A stretch of 64,000 nt of DNA from Lotus japonicus (taxonomy: Eukaryota; Streptophyta; Magnoliopsida; Fabales; Fabaceae), in assembly GCF_012489685.1 (NCBI RefSeq), contig NC_080044.1, positions 74,324,732 through 74,388,731 of the forward strand, given 5' to 3'. Below the pieces are notes generated by a model. The model worked only from the letters and a program-made list of their open reading frames with translations. It ran no database searches and was not told the DNA's origin. Position numbers and translations under genes: made by a program. Below are positions 34,952 to 46,699 of the stretch, piece by piece; position 1 is the first letter of the stretch; every line of letters begins with the position of its first letter.

Positions 34952-35669
34952 GAAAATGGTAATTCGCGGGAAAATGAAAGTTTCGCGAATCTGATTTTTC
35001 CGGCATCATTCTCCATGAATTCTAAGATAGGTTTTGGCAAAGGAATTCCTAAGCTAAGAAGATGTCTCCTTGTATTTTTGGCAACTAATGCAAAGTCGGT
35101 GCAAAGTCGGTGTAAAACTATTTTACCCGATAAGTTGCTTTTTGCATCGAATGTCGGAATGGAAAACTTCCTTCTGAAGAAAGATTGAAATCATCAAGAG
35201 AAATGGGTGTACGCGTGTAGAATATTCATTTGAAGCTCTGAATAGAAAAAGTCTTCATTGTTGAGAAATTCTAGGGTTTTCGAAATACCAAGGTTTCGGT
35301 TTCGGCAAACTTCCGATGATTGGAATCGGACGTTCGTTGATCCTAGAGTTTCGCCTCGAAACGATTGTGATATATGGAAGAAGAGAAGTTCTAACATTTC
35401 TCTGAATATTTTTGGAATTAACTTCCATCGTGCCTAAAAGTGAAAATTAGCTATATACTAGGGTTTCTGACCTAGGTTAAGCGTATAACGATCGTACTAT
35501 AACTTTTATCGATCATGATGAAATCCTTTGACTTTTCCTGAACTTTCTCCTTCATAAATTTATTTCATTTGGTAAACTCTAGTTCAGGTTTCCCTTCTCA
35601 ATACATCAACCCTAATCGTAAATGGAAATCTCTTCCACTGATCCTAAGCTTAAAATCTTGGGTCTTACA

Positions 35670-36515
35670 TTATTGGTTCGTTTTAGTTCTGAAACAAAAA
35701 TTTAGTAATTTCAATCCAGATCAATTGTTTGATTTGTTTAGACATTTAAGGACCTTAAATTCGACCAATCCGGTCTTATTACACCCATTAACTTAACTAT
35801 AACGTGATCAACAATCATTTAATACAGTTGGATTTGTTTAGTGTTTACTAAGTCCATATTTGCACATTGAACATTAATACTATTTCACTGAATTAATGAT
35901 AAATCAAAGTGCCTAATTTATCCCCAAGAATATTTTTCTGGACAAGTTTATCGAATACAAAAAATAAGAGACTATTATATGTTTTTGGCTCAATTATTTA
36001 ATTTTAAATTAATTATATTTTTATTAAGTTTTCACCATAAGTAATCTATTATTTTTTCTATTAATATAAACCTAATTTTTTTAAGTCTGCCGCCTCAAAA
36101 TCAAAATATATCTTCCTGGTAATGTATTTGGCCTCAATAAACTTAAACTATTGGAGATAACTCTAAACAATTTTTTTGGTAAAATAGATCTCAAAAATAA
36201 CTCTATTATCACATTAAATTATTTTAATTTAATTTCACTTCATCATTGTTATTACTGTAATCACAGAAACAAAAATATCAAAACTACTTTAGTAATATTA
36301 GCAAAATTACATAAGAACTCCAGGTTAGTTGTCTGAAGGAAATAAACAAATAAATAATGACATTAATACATTATAGAGGCAAATTTGTGTGTTTTGTCGT
36401 CGTTATATATGACCATCAGCTTAAAGGCAGATTATATCTGTGATTAGCCTTCCTACTTCTTCCATTCGTATCCTCTCATAATCAAACCTCTGTCTCCTTG
36501 TTGCGAAATCGCAAA
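35670..36515. other. AT-rich spacer upstream of the F-box gene
   Basis: No ORF with a recognisable motif. A promoter for the 36516 gene should lie in the last few hundred bases; a TATATATGA word occurs near 36402-36411. Confidence 0.4.
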
Positions 36516-37721
36516 ATGACTGCCTGGCAAGATGTGCTTTACCACGTGTTCCATAGATTACCTACATACATTGTATGTAGGTTTAAGTGCGTAGGAAAAA
36601 GAGTGGACTACACCAGGATCCCCAGATTTTGTGAGGAACAAGCAGACCATATGCTGTCAGTTGGCGATCTCCACATCTTCACTTCTCCGGTCTCTGACTA
36701 TCACCAAGTTACAGGGTTGGGTCTACATAATTTATTAGAGGACGGGCCTGCGGCTGGTGTTCCGACAGACTTTTTCAATGCCGTTGCACGGTCGGGGAAG
36801 ATTCTTTCGTCATGGAATGGCTTGATTGTTGTCCGTTTCAGGCGGAAAAAAGTGCTTCGTCTCTTGATTTGTAATCCTGTGACCAGTTCATGGGCTCCCC
36901 TCAGGACACGTTGTGGTGAGTTCGACGCGAATGCTAATGTCAATATCATCATCATCCCAGCTACAGCCCCGACCCGCAATGATTACCGATTGCTTTCGGT
37001 GACCCGACAAAATAAGATTTTCCCGCCTTATGTCTTAAAGGAGTACAACCAAATAGCGGACCAGTGGCAAGTTCTTAACCCAGACATGAATTTGGGTGAC
37101 CGGAAATTGAATATTAGTAAACCTGCAATTGTGAATGAATGGATATATTTTATGTCTGACAATTATCATTACATGAACTTCATTGATGATGCTACCATCA
37201 TGCCATACATAATGGCCTACTCTCTCACTGATCATACAAGCGTGCGGTTGGACCTTCCCAATAATGCTCTTGAATATCTCTTCCACGGGTCATATGGAGT
37301 TTTCACATGGGGCTGTAGATGGACATCTCAAGAGTCTCTTTGCCTAGTAAGGTTTATTAACTCTTCCTTCACTCTTTTCACTTGTGCAGCCCCTACTTCT
37401 CAAAATTCTTCGTGGGTTCAAATTCTTCATGTTACCATGGATGATCTAGTGCTTTCTGCAGCCTGTTCTTCACCCAACTCGATCTTTAGAGAGCCTATAA
37501 GATGGCCCTATACTGTTGTTAATGGAAACTGTTTAATCTTTGCAACCAGAGAAAAAATTTACGGGTACAACATAAATGGTCCACATCCCTGGAAATTGAG
37601 GCAGCTAGGGATCAATGATTCGAGGACAAATATTAACTTTATTCCTTACTCTAGTACGTTTCGACGATGTCGCTGTCCTCATCCATCTTCTTTTAAAAAG
37701 TTTCTTGCTAACAACTATTAA
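36516..37721 (+). CDS. F-box protein with propeller-like C-terminus (401 aa, single exon)
   Basis: Start at the first ATG (MTAWQDVLYHVFHRLPTYIV). Residues 2-40 are an F-box (Leu-Pro pair, then IVCRFKCVGKRVDY). The rest looks like a kelch/F-box-associated beta-propeller: SWNGLIVVRFR, LICNPVTSSWAPLRT, PPYVLKEYNQIADQWQVL, VNEWIYFMSDNYHYM, GSYGVFTWGCRW, and WSWVQ-like repeats to the end. Known: the F-box binds SKP1 in SCF ubiquitin ligases and the propeller selects targets. There is no signal peptide or membrane segment; likely cytosol or nucleus. It is intact and single-exon. The paralog at 26548 lacks the last ~150 residues. Target unknown. Confidence 0.75.
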   Translation: MTAWQDVLYHVFHRLPTYIVCRFKCVGKRVDYTRIPRFCEEQADHMLSVGDLHIFTSPVSDYHQVTGLGLHNLLEDGPAAGVPTDFFNAVARSGKILSSWNGLIVVRFRRKKVLRLLICNPVTSSWAPLRTRCGEFDANANVNIIIIPATAPTRNDYRLLSVTRQNKIFPPYVLKEYNQIADQWQVLNPDMNLGDRKLNISKPAIVNEWIYFMSDNYHYMNFIDDATIMPYIMAYSLTDHTSVRLDLPNNALEYLFHGSYGVFTWGCRWTSQESLCLVRFINSSFTLFTCAAPTSQNSSWVQILHVTMDDLVLSAACSSPNSIFREPIRWPYTVVNGNCLIFATREKIYGYNINGPHPWKLRQLGINDSRTNINFIPYSSTFRRCRCPHPSSFKKFLANNY

Positions 37722-39240
37722 ATGTTTAATGATTTAGTTACGTATCAATGTGTGACTTCAGGGTAGCAGTGTTGTTTTTTGTACCATATTTTTAATATCC
37801 GGATCCTAATGCGTTCAATTACGATTGAAATGTACAAAAGTTCAACCATGTCAATTCGGGGCCGTTTTGGTTTATATCAAATTTGTTCACAGTGGATGTT
37901 GTCCCGTTTTACTCTAATTTATTTTCCTGGTAGTGAACTTTTTTACTTGTCAATTTACTTTTCAGAATGCCATTGGCTTCTAATGTGGGCAAGAGGCAGC
38001 GATTTACGGTATGTTTTTTTTTAATTAATGTACGGTAGGTTATTTAACAGAAACTCATAGCTCTATGCGTGTATTGTTGTAACTTGTAACCCGGAAGATA
38101 CATATTTCAAACTTTATACTTATTTTCTACGAAAAACCACAACCAAATAGTATCCGGGAAAAACTTGTAAACATAAATAAAGACTCCCTACCTCGTTCGC
38201 ATTGAAGTAATGAAACATGGGTTTTCCTAAATTGCATATCTTGATATTTTCGAAGGTGCAAGATATCAGGTTACACCTTTTTCTATAGTCTTGCGTAACC
38301 AGATGATTTTTTTAAATTAACTCAAACTTCTAGAGAAGTTGGCTGATAATTTCTTTTTTAATATGAAACACACATTATCTCTCTCCTCACCCACTTCACT
38401 TTTTCATCATCATCTTCAGTTTATTAATTTTATTTTTAATCTGGAAAAACCCATCTCTTTATTATTCATTATAATCATTACTAAAATTATCTTATGTAAA
38501 AATGAAATATTCAAATTTTATTTATTCATTAAAAATTGAGTGATTTTTTTAAAATAATAATTATAATTGAAATTGACAATAATACATTGTTCATAACAAT
38601 TAGTTTATATTATTTACTAATTTTGGATAATCATAAGTTGATAAATTTAGAACAAAAATAAAAAATAAAATTTATTAGTATTTTGACTTATTAAAAACAT
38701 TTATCGATAAATAATATCAAATAAATAAATAGTTGAAAATTAAAAAATAATGTATAAGATACAATTATTTATAAAAAAAAGTCTCTTTAAATACAATTTT
38801 TGATCTATTATATAGAAGCAAAAATAACTTGAGGAAACATGACAGAAAAAATAATGACAACAAAAGTTGAATAAACTTAAATTTACTAAGGATCTAATTT
38901 TCAGATTTAAAGCATAAGGGACTATTTTTCCAAATGATTCAATCTTAGTAACATGAACATTCAATCTCAGCAAGAGGCACACATGTATTGATGCACAAAA
39001 AGATATTTAAACAACCTGTTATAGTGAAGCAAGGTGTGCAAGTGTAGTTGAAATCAAGTCAAAAATGAAACAACTTTCACAAAAATGCATGTCACAACAC
39101 TGAAAAATATAAGCATTAAACCATAAAACCCAGATATGCAATTGGACACAACACATTGCATAAAATATATAAAAATAGTCAACATTGTCATCACAAATTA
39201 ATCAAAGACCAGCAACACAGCAACACTGCAACACAGCAAC
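37722..39240. other. AT-rich spacer without a supported gene
   Basis: 3' flank of the F-box gene followed by very AT-rich DNA (38500-38800). Only short ORFs without motifs. Confidence 0.5.
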
Positions 39241-39247
39241 AACTCCC

Positions 39248-40003
39248 CTAAGCTTCACCCCCAGCAACGTCCATTGATGCACCCTCATCCACCTGTTCAC
39301 GAGCGATAAGGCCTTTCCACTGAAGGAACTCCTTTGTGATCACATCAGAATGCACTGGACAGAAATGGCTCCACCCTGGAAAGGGATGAGCCATCATGTC
39401 ATTCAGGGCATGTGTGATAAGAAATCCATAAGGGATTGCATGAGTGTTGTTCCTGAACACGCGCTTGATATGATCAAAAACAAGGTGGACAAGATCTATA
39501 CTCAGATCCTTGAGGGTGTGGTATATTATGAAGACATCCTTATCCAGGACGTAATCCTGGAACTTAAGCCTTGGGCAGTACACGTTGACAACCAGGGTGT
39601 GAATCATCCTTGCAGCAGGGGTCAGATTTTTCACTTCGGTGGCTTCTTCAGGGGAGATGTAATTTCTTCCATAAACAGCACGGTGGATGTCCCTGTTTCC
39701 GATCTCAAGGTTCCATGCCCGTTCATATTGTGCTCCTTGGCTTGGAGCACCCAGCAATTGAGCAATCCTAGCCATGTTCAAATTAACAGCAAAATCAAAT
39801 ATGTCTGCCACTATACCATCCTCTTCATTCAAAGTAGCAGAACCCCAAAACTCCTCAACAAGTTCAGGGTAAATTGGAGAAAATGATGCATTGTTGATGC
39901 ACTGCAGTGGGGAGTTAAAAATTTGGTCTGCGCCAGGAACATTCCATTCAAATAAGTCCTCAGAATTGTAGGTCATGGGATTGCAGACAGTCCTAGAAGC
40001 CAT
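39248..40003 (-). CDS. Protein with the 'putative plant transposon protein' domain (251 aa), related to the Sirevirus env-like N-terminus
   Basis: ATG at 40003 (MASRTVCNPMTYNSEDLFEW). The stop at 39248 ends an intact frame. Blocks PELVEEFWGSA, IAQLLGAPSQG, HIKRVFRNNTHAIPYGFLIT match in order and spacing the blocks EKLVKEFWKHA, FVNLLGAETAHG and IKYIPFGRLISDF of the env-like protein at 7486-10335. That similarity is by eye. Upstream, an acceptor at ~40032, a donor at ~40837 and a TATA-like TTTAAATA at 40891-40899 give a 5'UTR exon and a long 5'UTR intron, so it looks like a real transcription unit and not a random fragment. No LTRs flank it. Function unknown; it could be a domesticated retroelement gene or the host family from which the element took the domain. 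Confidence 0.65.
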   Translation of the reverse strand: MASRTVCNPMTYNSEDLFEWNVPGADQIFNSPLQCINNASFSPIYPELVEEFWGSATLNEEDGIVADIFDFAVNLNMARIAQLLGAPSQGAQYERAWNLEIGNRDIHRAVYGRNYISPEEATEVKNLTPAARMIHTLVVNVYCPRLKFQDYVLDKDVFIIYHTLKDLSIDLVHLVFDHIKRVFRNNTHAIPYGFLITHALNDMMAHPFPGWSHFCPVHSDVITKEFLQWKGLIAREQVDEGASMDVAGGEA

Positions 40004-40345
40004 TTCAGGTGTTCTTTGATTGGTCTACAAGAAACAATTCAGAAAATAAGTTAACAAAACTAAGAACATATGTAACTATATAGAGACAATAAAGGAGCAG
40101 TTACACAACATGGAGATAACTGATAATTAATGGGGGAAGTTAAACAACGTGTGAGTATGTGTAACTGATAGTTAAACAATTTGAAGAGTCTTACTTTTCT
40201 GTAACTACCTGAATTTACACGCTTCTTTTTGCAAGTTAGTGGCAAAGTGTAATCAAACAGAACAATCAAACACTTCTAAATCAGATAACGAAGGAAGTAA
40301 GAAGCGTATTTGAAATTGAAATTGAAAAAAACTGCCACGTTTCAA

Positions 40346-40795
40346 TTAAGATAGGTAATGAACGAAAAAGCGCCAAAATCAAACAAACCCTAAATAGAAA
40401 TTAAAATCCTAAATAGAAATTGAGGATAATCATGTTCAGATCAGACAAGTAATGAACGAAAAAAGCCCCAAACAAACCCTAAATTGAAATTAAGCAGGAT
40501 ATTGGTCAAATAAGAGAAGTAACGAACGAAAAAGCCCCAAAATCAAACAAACCCTAAATAGAAATAAAGCAGAATCACGGTCAAGTACTGAACGAAAAAC
40601 CCCCAAAACAAACAAACCCAAAATAGAAATTAAGCAGAATCATGGTCAATTGAGAAGTACTGAGCGAAAAAGCCCAAAAACAAACAAACCCTAAATAGAA
40701 ATTAAGCAGAAACATGGTCAGATAAGAGAAGTAATGAACGAAAAGCACCAAAATCAAGCAAACTCTAAATAGAAATGAAATTAAGCAGCGTGTAG
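40346..40795. repeat. ~70-bp minisatellite in the 5'UTR intron
   Basis: About six imperfect units containing GAACGAAAAAGCCCCAAAA, CAAACAAACCCTAAATAGAA and AAGCAGAATCATGGTCA. Units differ by small indels. The block fills most of the intron upstream of the 39248-40003 gene. Confidence 0.85.
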
Positions 40796-40890
40796 GCGGA
40801 GATGAAGATTTTCTACAAAATCGAAAAGGGACTAACCTCTTGAGCTTCAGCGGATGGAAGTGTAAAGTTTTTGTAATGGGAACTGAGGGG

Positions 40891-40899
40891 TATTTAAAT
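40891..40899 (-). promoter_or_regulatory. TATA-like box for the 39248-40003 gene
   Basis: TTTAAATACC on the minus strand, about 55 bp upstream of the inferred 5'UTR donor. No better TATA is nearby. Confidence 0.4.
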
Positions 40900-40979
40900 C
40901 GGGCTGAAGAGAGCACTCTTCCCATTGGCGATTCGATTTCTTGCACCGGTTGAGTGTCAGGAGTGGGTGTGTATTCAAT

Positions 40980-42300
40980 GGTGATTGACGTTCGGATTCA
41001 ATTCAATCAACTCAAATTTGTAGCATACCAAGGCCTACAATGATTATGCCTATGTCTCTCTTCCCTATATTGGGGCTTGATGAGACCGTATAGAGAAGAA
41101 CTGAGAGTGGGTTCTCACAATGAAGATAGGTTGGGGAATAGTGTGCTACAGCTGGAAATATATTGCTTTATAATATTTGTATTAAAAGTTGAAAAAAATA
41201 TACTAAATTGTCTCTTGGTTATTTGGGCAATAGCTCCATATCCTATCCCTCCATATACTCATATTTTTTTCCAACAATTTCTTAATTTTTAACATGTTTC
41301 TTGCGTTTTTTTTGTTATAAGCACATTCTTTATAATTATTTATGTTATTTAAATTATTTTCACAATTTATTAATTTTAAATATATGAATTTGAAATATTT
41401 TCCATATTTTACAACTAGTAATTAATATATTTTGGAGTTAAGGGATCTCGAGCCCTAGTATGATTGTAGTCACACGCGAGTTAGGTTCTCACACACGATT
41501 GACTAAAGTTCCTCTCGCTCCTCTCGTGTCAGAGTAAGTGATATCACGAACTTATATGATTGTAGTCACTCTTGAATTAGGGTTATCACGCACGATTGAC
41601 TAAATACATACTTAAATTTAATAATTTATTTTCATAATTAGCATTGAATTATATTTTAATAACTCCTTTATTTTATAAATTAAATGCAAAAAACTCAAGT
41701 GTGATTTACATATATATAATATATATAGAAGATAGATAGATTTGATGAAACTATAATTAAATTTTTTTTCCATTTATATATATGCAGAGTGCTATGAATT
41801 ACATCACCTTGACTTGTTCTAGTGGTTAAGAACTTGTCATTAAATTATTTTTTCGACCCGTTGTTACATTTATTTTTTTGATTAATTTCAGTGTTGCGTT
41901 TATTTTAAACATGATTAATGTATAAAAAACGGTGCAACTTTTGTTCAATATGACTCCTCATCGTAGTGGGATTTTATCTTGCTAAAGTACATGATGCAAT
42001 GCCTTCAATCCCTTATTTTTCCATTTTTTTCTTACAATTTCTTAAATTTTAACATGCTTCTTACGTTTTTTTTTATAAGTACATTCTTTATAATTCTTTA
42101 TGTTATTTAAAATACTTACACTATATATTATTAATATTTACATTTTAAGTATTAAATTTAACTTATAAATATATTTAAAATTGGACATGGTATTTAAAAC
42201 AAAATTCAAACAAAATGCATTACATTATATGAATTAATTAAAAAAGTAATGACAATAAATTAAAAAATCATGGTACAAGAATGAATTTTTTTTTTCCTGG
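40980..42300. other. AT-rich spacer with direct repeats
   Basis: A ~90-bp stretch near 41268-41360 (CAATTTCTTAATTTTTAACA to TTTATGTTATTTAAAT) recurs near 42028-42120. Between them, a ~110-bp word (TATGATTGTAGTCAC to CACGATTGACTAAA) is tandemly duplicated at 41459-41610. No gene supported. Confidence 0.5.
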
Positions 42301-42704
42301 TATTGGGCCCAACGGTCACAAAAATGCCCAAAACGACAGCACCTCTATCTCACCCAAAGGCCAAAACGACAGCAGATTGCTATACGGTTCTCGAAGCTTC
42401 ACTCCACCCTCTGAAATCCTCACCCTTTTCCTCTGAAACTCTCTCGAAGCCTTTTCCTCTGAAACCCTTTCCACCCTCTGAAACCCTTTTCCTCTGAAAC
42501 TCTCTCAAAACCTCCTTTCCACCCTCTGAAACCTCCTTTCCTCTCGAAGCCACTCACAACCGCCCCGTCTCAGACCACAACCGCCGTCTCCACCCACTCT
42601 CTCCAAGCCTCCGCCTCTCTGAAACCCTCAAAACCCGCTTTCTTTCTTGCTCCCTCTCACTCAATCGAAGCCCAGATCACGCATGTGGCCATGTTATAGA
42701 TCGG

Positions 42705-42800
42705 AGATCGGAGGACATGCAAGGTGGTTGTGTGAAAGAGAAGATTCCAGATCGGAGGACATGCAAGGTGGTTGTGTGAAAGAGAAGGTTCCAGATCGGA
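42705..42800. repeat. 44-bp tandem duplication
   Basis: Two almost perfect copies of a 44-bp unit containing GAGGACATGCAAGGTGGTTG. It lies downstream of a TCTGAAACC-rich, low-complexity stretch (42400-42640). Confidence 0.85.
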
Positions 42801-43241
42801 GATCAAAGGCTCAAAGGTTCAGAGCGAATGCAAAACTCCAGCCATTTTTGTGTAATTTTCTTGATTTGTTTCAAAAATGTGTATTTTAATTGTTTAATCT
42901 GTGTTCATCTCTGCTAATTACAAAATATCTCTCTGCTTGTTCATTGATCTGTTTATTTTATCTCTGTTTGTTGCTTCTGCTTCCATTGATCGGTTCTTCG
43001 GTTCTTCCCTCCCCTTTTAACGATTTTCTGTTGCTGAATGGAAAGAGAAAAATCAATTTTTAACTGCCTTCAGCAAGCTAAGGAGCGTTGCTTAGCTTTG
43101 AGCTCTAAGCAACGCCACCTCAGCAAGCTCCAATGGAGCAGAAAATTAAAGAACGTTCTTAATTTAACGCCAAGCTCTCCACAAGATAAGGAAACACAGC
43201 TCCAGAAAAGAGTACGCTAGTAAGCCACTTACACTGCTGGA

Positions 43242-44180
43242 TCAACCAACAAAATGTACAAACCCCCCCCAAGGTACCTCATACAAAACCATCTCAAAAA
43301 ATTTTTGTCTAAAGTAATCACACCATCCAGCAGCCAACTCACCTATAGACTCGGGCTTCTCTGAGTCTTCCGAGTCCGTAGAGGAAGTTGTACTGGCAAC
43401 ATTCTTGGAATACCAGGTTATACGCCATTGCGTAATATTCTCGTCAGGAAGGAGAACCTCTATCTCCGTAGGCAAGTGCTGGAAAGCTCTTTGTTGCACA
43501 CTAATTGGAATGAGCTGCAAATAAAGATAACAAATCATTTAACATTTGAATTTAGTAAGATGAATATTAACATTGTGGCAATTTTTAAAGAAACATACGA
43601 CCAACCATTGGTTGCTCGCCATAAATGTGTTTAATAGTTATATCAGCAGACCACATCAGATCACTGCCTCGGTACTGTTCCAGATAGTTGTAGTTCTTGT
43701 TCGGGGTGGAAGATTCCGCATCAACAGTAGATGAAATCATTTGATACCCAATCTTGTAGTCAACCTCTGAAGGCCATAACTTGTAAATGTTGATGGTAAA
43801 TCTTGCTTGGCCACAGTAGACAAATTGAATATGCAGTGTTGATTCGATTTTGTGGAGAGATCGCAACTCCAAAATCCCATCGGATAGGCGAGCATCTCCT
43901 GGACCGTGAATATAACGAACTACGAAAATATTTCCAACGGGGTCTTTTAACTCAACCGTATCATTGATTTCATGGCCAAAACGGTGATCAAACCTTTCCG
44001 GGACAAAAACAAATGGCTGTATATTGAACAAATAGTAAAATGGAACAAATAGTTTAATTCAGTTGTGAAAAAATGGTTTACGAGCTTATGAAAAATCTGT
44101 AAAATTACCACTCCCGCGTATAGTGATTTAATGAAGACTCTTCCGTTGGAGTGAAGTGATCTCAACGAGATTGGATCCAT
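43242..44180 (-). CDS. B3-domain-like protein with two B3-like modules (3 exons, ~250 aa)
   Basis: Exons (minus): 44180-44109, 44016-43606, 43514-43242, all in frame. Start MDPISLRSLHSNGRVFIKSL. The first module has FVFVPERFDHRFGHEINDTV and LKDPVGNIFVVRYIHG, the conserved B3 opening and the hydrophobic strand pattern, closing with ARFTINIYK. The second has QHLPTEIEVLLPDENITQWR and closes with AAGWCDYFRQKFFEMVLYEV. Between them is a charged linker. Known: B3 domains bind DNA in plant transcription regulators (REM/ABI3-type). The donor of exon 2 (GTTGGT) is weak, so that border may be off. An acceptor just before the ATG (GTGCAG) suggests a 5'UTR exon. It is distantly similar in layout to the 22943 gene. 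Confidence 0.65.
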
Positions 44181-44757
44181 TGCCACTGCACATTGGTAAA
44201 AAATACATAATAAGATGTTGCTAACATGTAAACTACCATTATATAGTTAATTAAGTTAAATTTTATGTTGGAAATAAAGGTACCTGTAAGTATAGCACTT
44301 GGAAGAACGAAAGAAAGCTTAAGTAAGAACTTGTTCAAATGTATTGAAAATGGAAAACAAATAAATGCATTGCTATAGGAAGTTTCAGAAAATAGTGGGT
44401 AGATAATTCAGAATGCAAAGATTTACAAGAGAATATGAAATAATGATAAAACGAGGGAGAAAAATGATATGCAAATGAACGCATGTGTGGTCAGAGTGAC
44501 TCAAAAGTGTTAATGAAACCTGGCGAACGAAGAACAGCACCTATCCCTATTATGAAGGGGGAATGTCGTGCAAACCTGAGCTGGAGATATATAACTTGTT
44601 GACGGGATTAGTGGAGTCGGTACAGTCAGTGTTGTGGAGATGGATTTGTGAATGTGGGTGACAGAGTGAGAACGTTGAGGAGAGATGAGTGGCGGCTATT
44701 CTCCAAATCGGGAAAAAATTAGGTCAAGGAGTGAAAGATAAAAGGGGGGTAAATAAG

Positions 44758-45498
44758 GACGATGTCTTCGGTGGTACACTATGTTTAGTGACACACCGTG
44801 TACCTGTGGAAAAAAAATATGAAAGTCCAAAAATACCCTGTACTAATATTGATATTCCATATCTATCCTTTTGATTCCCTAACCTCTTCACCTTTCTCCT
44901 GGACGTTCTTGTTGAATTTTTTTCAGATTTTTTTTCTTCAGTTCCTCTTCTTCTACTTCATCTGGGTTCCTCGGTAACAATTGGGTTCCATTGAAGGTTT
45001 TTCTTCTAATTTTTGTTTAAAAATTTGAGTTTATGGAAAGTTGCTACTTCCTATCTGTCCTCAGACACAAAGTAAAGAATAACAGAACATAAATCATCAG
45101 TCCCATTTTGCTCCAAAAAACTAACAACACAAAAGTTAAAGTTCCAGTTCTTGTATTGGAGAACGGAAACATGTCCTCTTAGATCTCTCTATCTATGGTG
45201 TTTCTTGGTTCTTTTTCCGGAGCTATGAGGATCAGGACAGAGGGCTAGGGAGAGAAGAAGGAGGGGTCGGTCATGGTGGATAGAGAAGGCTGACGCGGTG
45301 GAGTGTGGTAACAGTAACACAGGGGAGAGCTGTTGAAGATAATGATGGATTGAAATTGGACAGAAAGATATTTTAGTATATTCAAATTTTAATCACAAAT
45401 AATCTCAGCCATATAATTTTTAATTATTATATCTAACTGTTATGGTTAAACTGAACCACCGTGATACACTTTTCAAGTGTACCACGGAAGACAACATC
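44758..45498. mobile_element. Non-autonomous Mutator-like element (741 bp) with 9-bp target duplication
   Basis: GTAAATAAG occurs at 44749-44757 and again at 45499-45507, an exact 9-bp duplication, the size made by Mutator-family transposases. The inner termini are GACGATGTCTTCGGTGGTAC and, inverted, GATGTTGTCTTCCGTGGTAC: 19 of the first 22 bases match. No transposase coding. It lies ~580 bp upstream of the B3-like gene's ATG. Confidence 0.85.
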
Positions 45499-45507
45499 GT
45501 AAATAAG

Positions 45508-46661
45508 AATTATTATATCTTAAGGTGTGGAGAGACTGAGAAAAAGAGATATAGGAAGAAAAAATATAGAAAGTAAAGATATGATAGACAATTTAATTGG
45601 TAGAGAATAGAGAAATAATTGAAAACGAAGATAGAAAAGAAGTATAGATGTATATATATGTCACAACTCAAGGAATAATTTTAGTAAACATCTCAAGGAA
45701 GTACATAGAGATCTCCCACAAAAAAAAAAATTTAAGATTAGATAGATATTCTTAATGATAAAAAATAAAGGAATATATAGAACATAAAAGTGATTTAAAT
45801 GTGAAAAGGTGAGTATTGAAAAATATAAACATCTCGACGTTTTTCCACTCATTTTCTATCTATTTATATTTCTTTTATATATCAATTTATTTATTAAATC
45901 TTTATTTTCTCTATGACTTGTTCTTGTATATCTTATTCCATATCTAACTATTCGGTTTCGTGTTTGTGTGACAGAAAGCTTATGACATTAACTATGACAT
46001 ATGATGGCTGACATAAAGGAGACAGATGAAAATAGGGGATTTTAAGATTATTATAATTTAAAGACTGGAATTTTCAGGACAACTAGATTGATCTGACGGC
46101 CAAGAAAACTGCAGGAGGGGATTCTCTCCTTGGATGCACCATAAACAGTAGAGGAAAGGAAAAGAATTGGTGGGACCCATGCTCTGAAACTTTCGAAACG
46201 GGGTCGGGTTTGGATCCTCTCATGTGTAAAAAAACTTGAGAGTGTCAAGTTTCACCATCTCACCAAATGGGAAGAAAACTGATTGCGCTATCAAATTCTC
46301 TATATTGCCAGTGTACATACTAGAAAATGCATATTGTATTCACGTGTGTAGTTTTTAGTCCGTACGTTTCAATTTTCTTTTTTATTGATTTTTTATTTTT
46401 TATACGTTTAATATTAATAATAAATTTTCCAAATTTAAATATTACTATAGTTTTAGTATAAATGTAAATAATTATAATATTATTGAATATATAAATTTTA
46501 TATTCTGTTACTCCTAAAAATTATAATAATTATAATATTTCATATATATATAAAAAATTATAATAATTATAATATTTCATATATATGAAATATATATATA
46601 TATATATATTTCATATATATATATATATATTCTGTTACTCCTAAAAATTATAATAATTATA

Positions 46662-46699
<38 letters not shown>

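Larger units (their letters stand above)
31634..35669 (-). mobile_element. Solo LTR (~4.04 kb)
   Basis: Termini TGTAACACCCCG (31634) and GGGTCTTACA (35669), so on the minus strand it starts TGTAAGACCC and ends GGGGTGTTACA. Flanking 5-mers are CTATT and TTATT, one mismatch. There is no ORF with retroelement motifs inside. A TATA box on the minus strand (34943-34951) fits an LTR promoter, and tandem subrepeats lie between it and the LTR end. The termini resemble those of long-LTR Ty3/gypsy elements of plants, but the lineage cannot be settled without internal sequence. Best explained by recombination between two LTRs. Confidence 0.7.

Noticed and set aside
39350..39886. 178-codon plus-strand frame over the env-related gene
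   Set aside because: Antisense shadow; the minus frame has conserved blocks, a start context and a 5'UTR intron.
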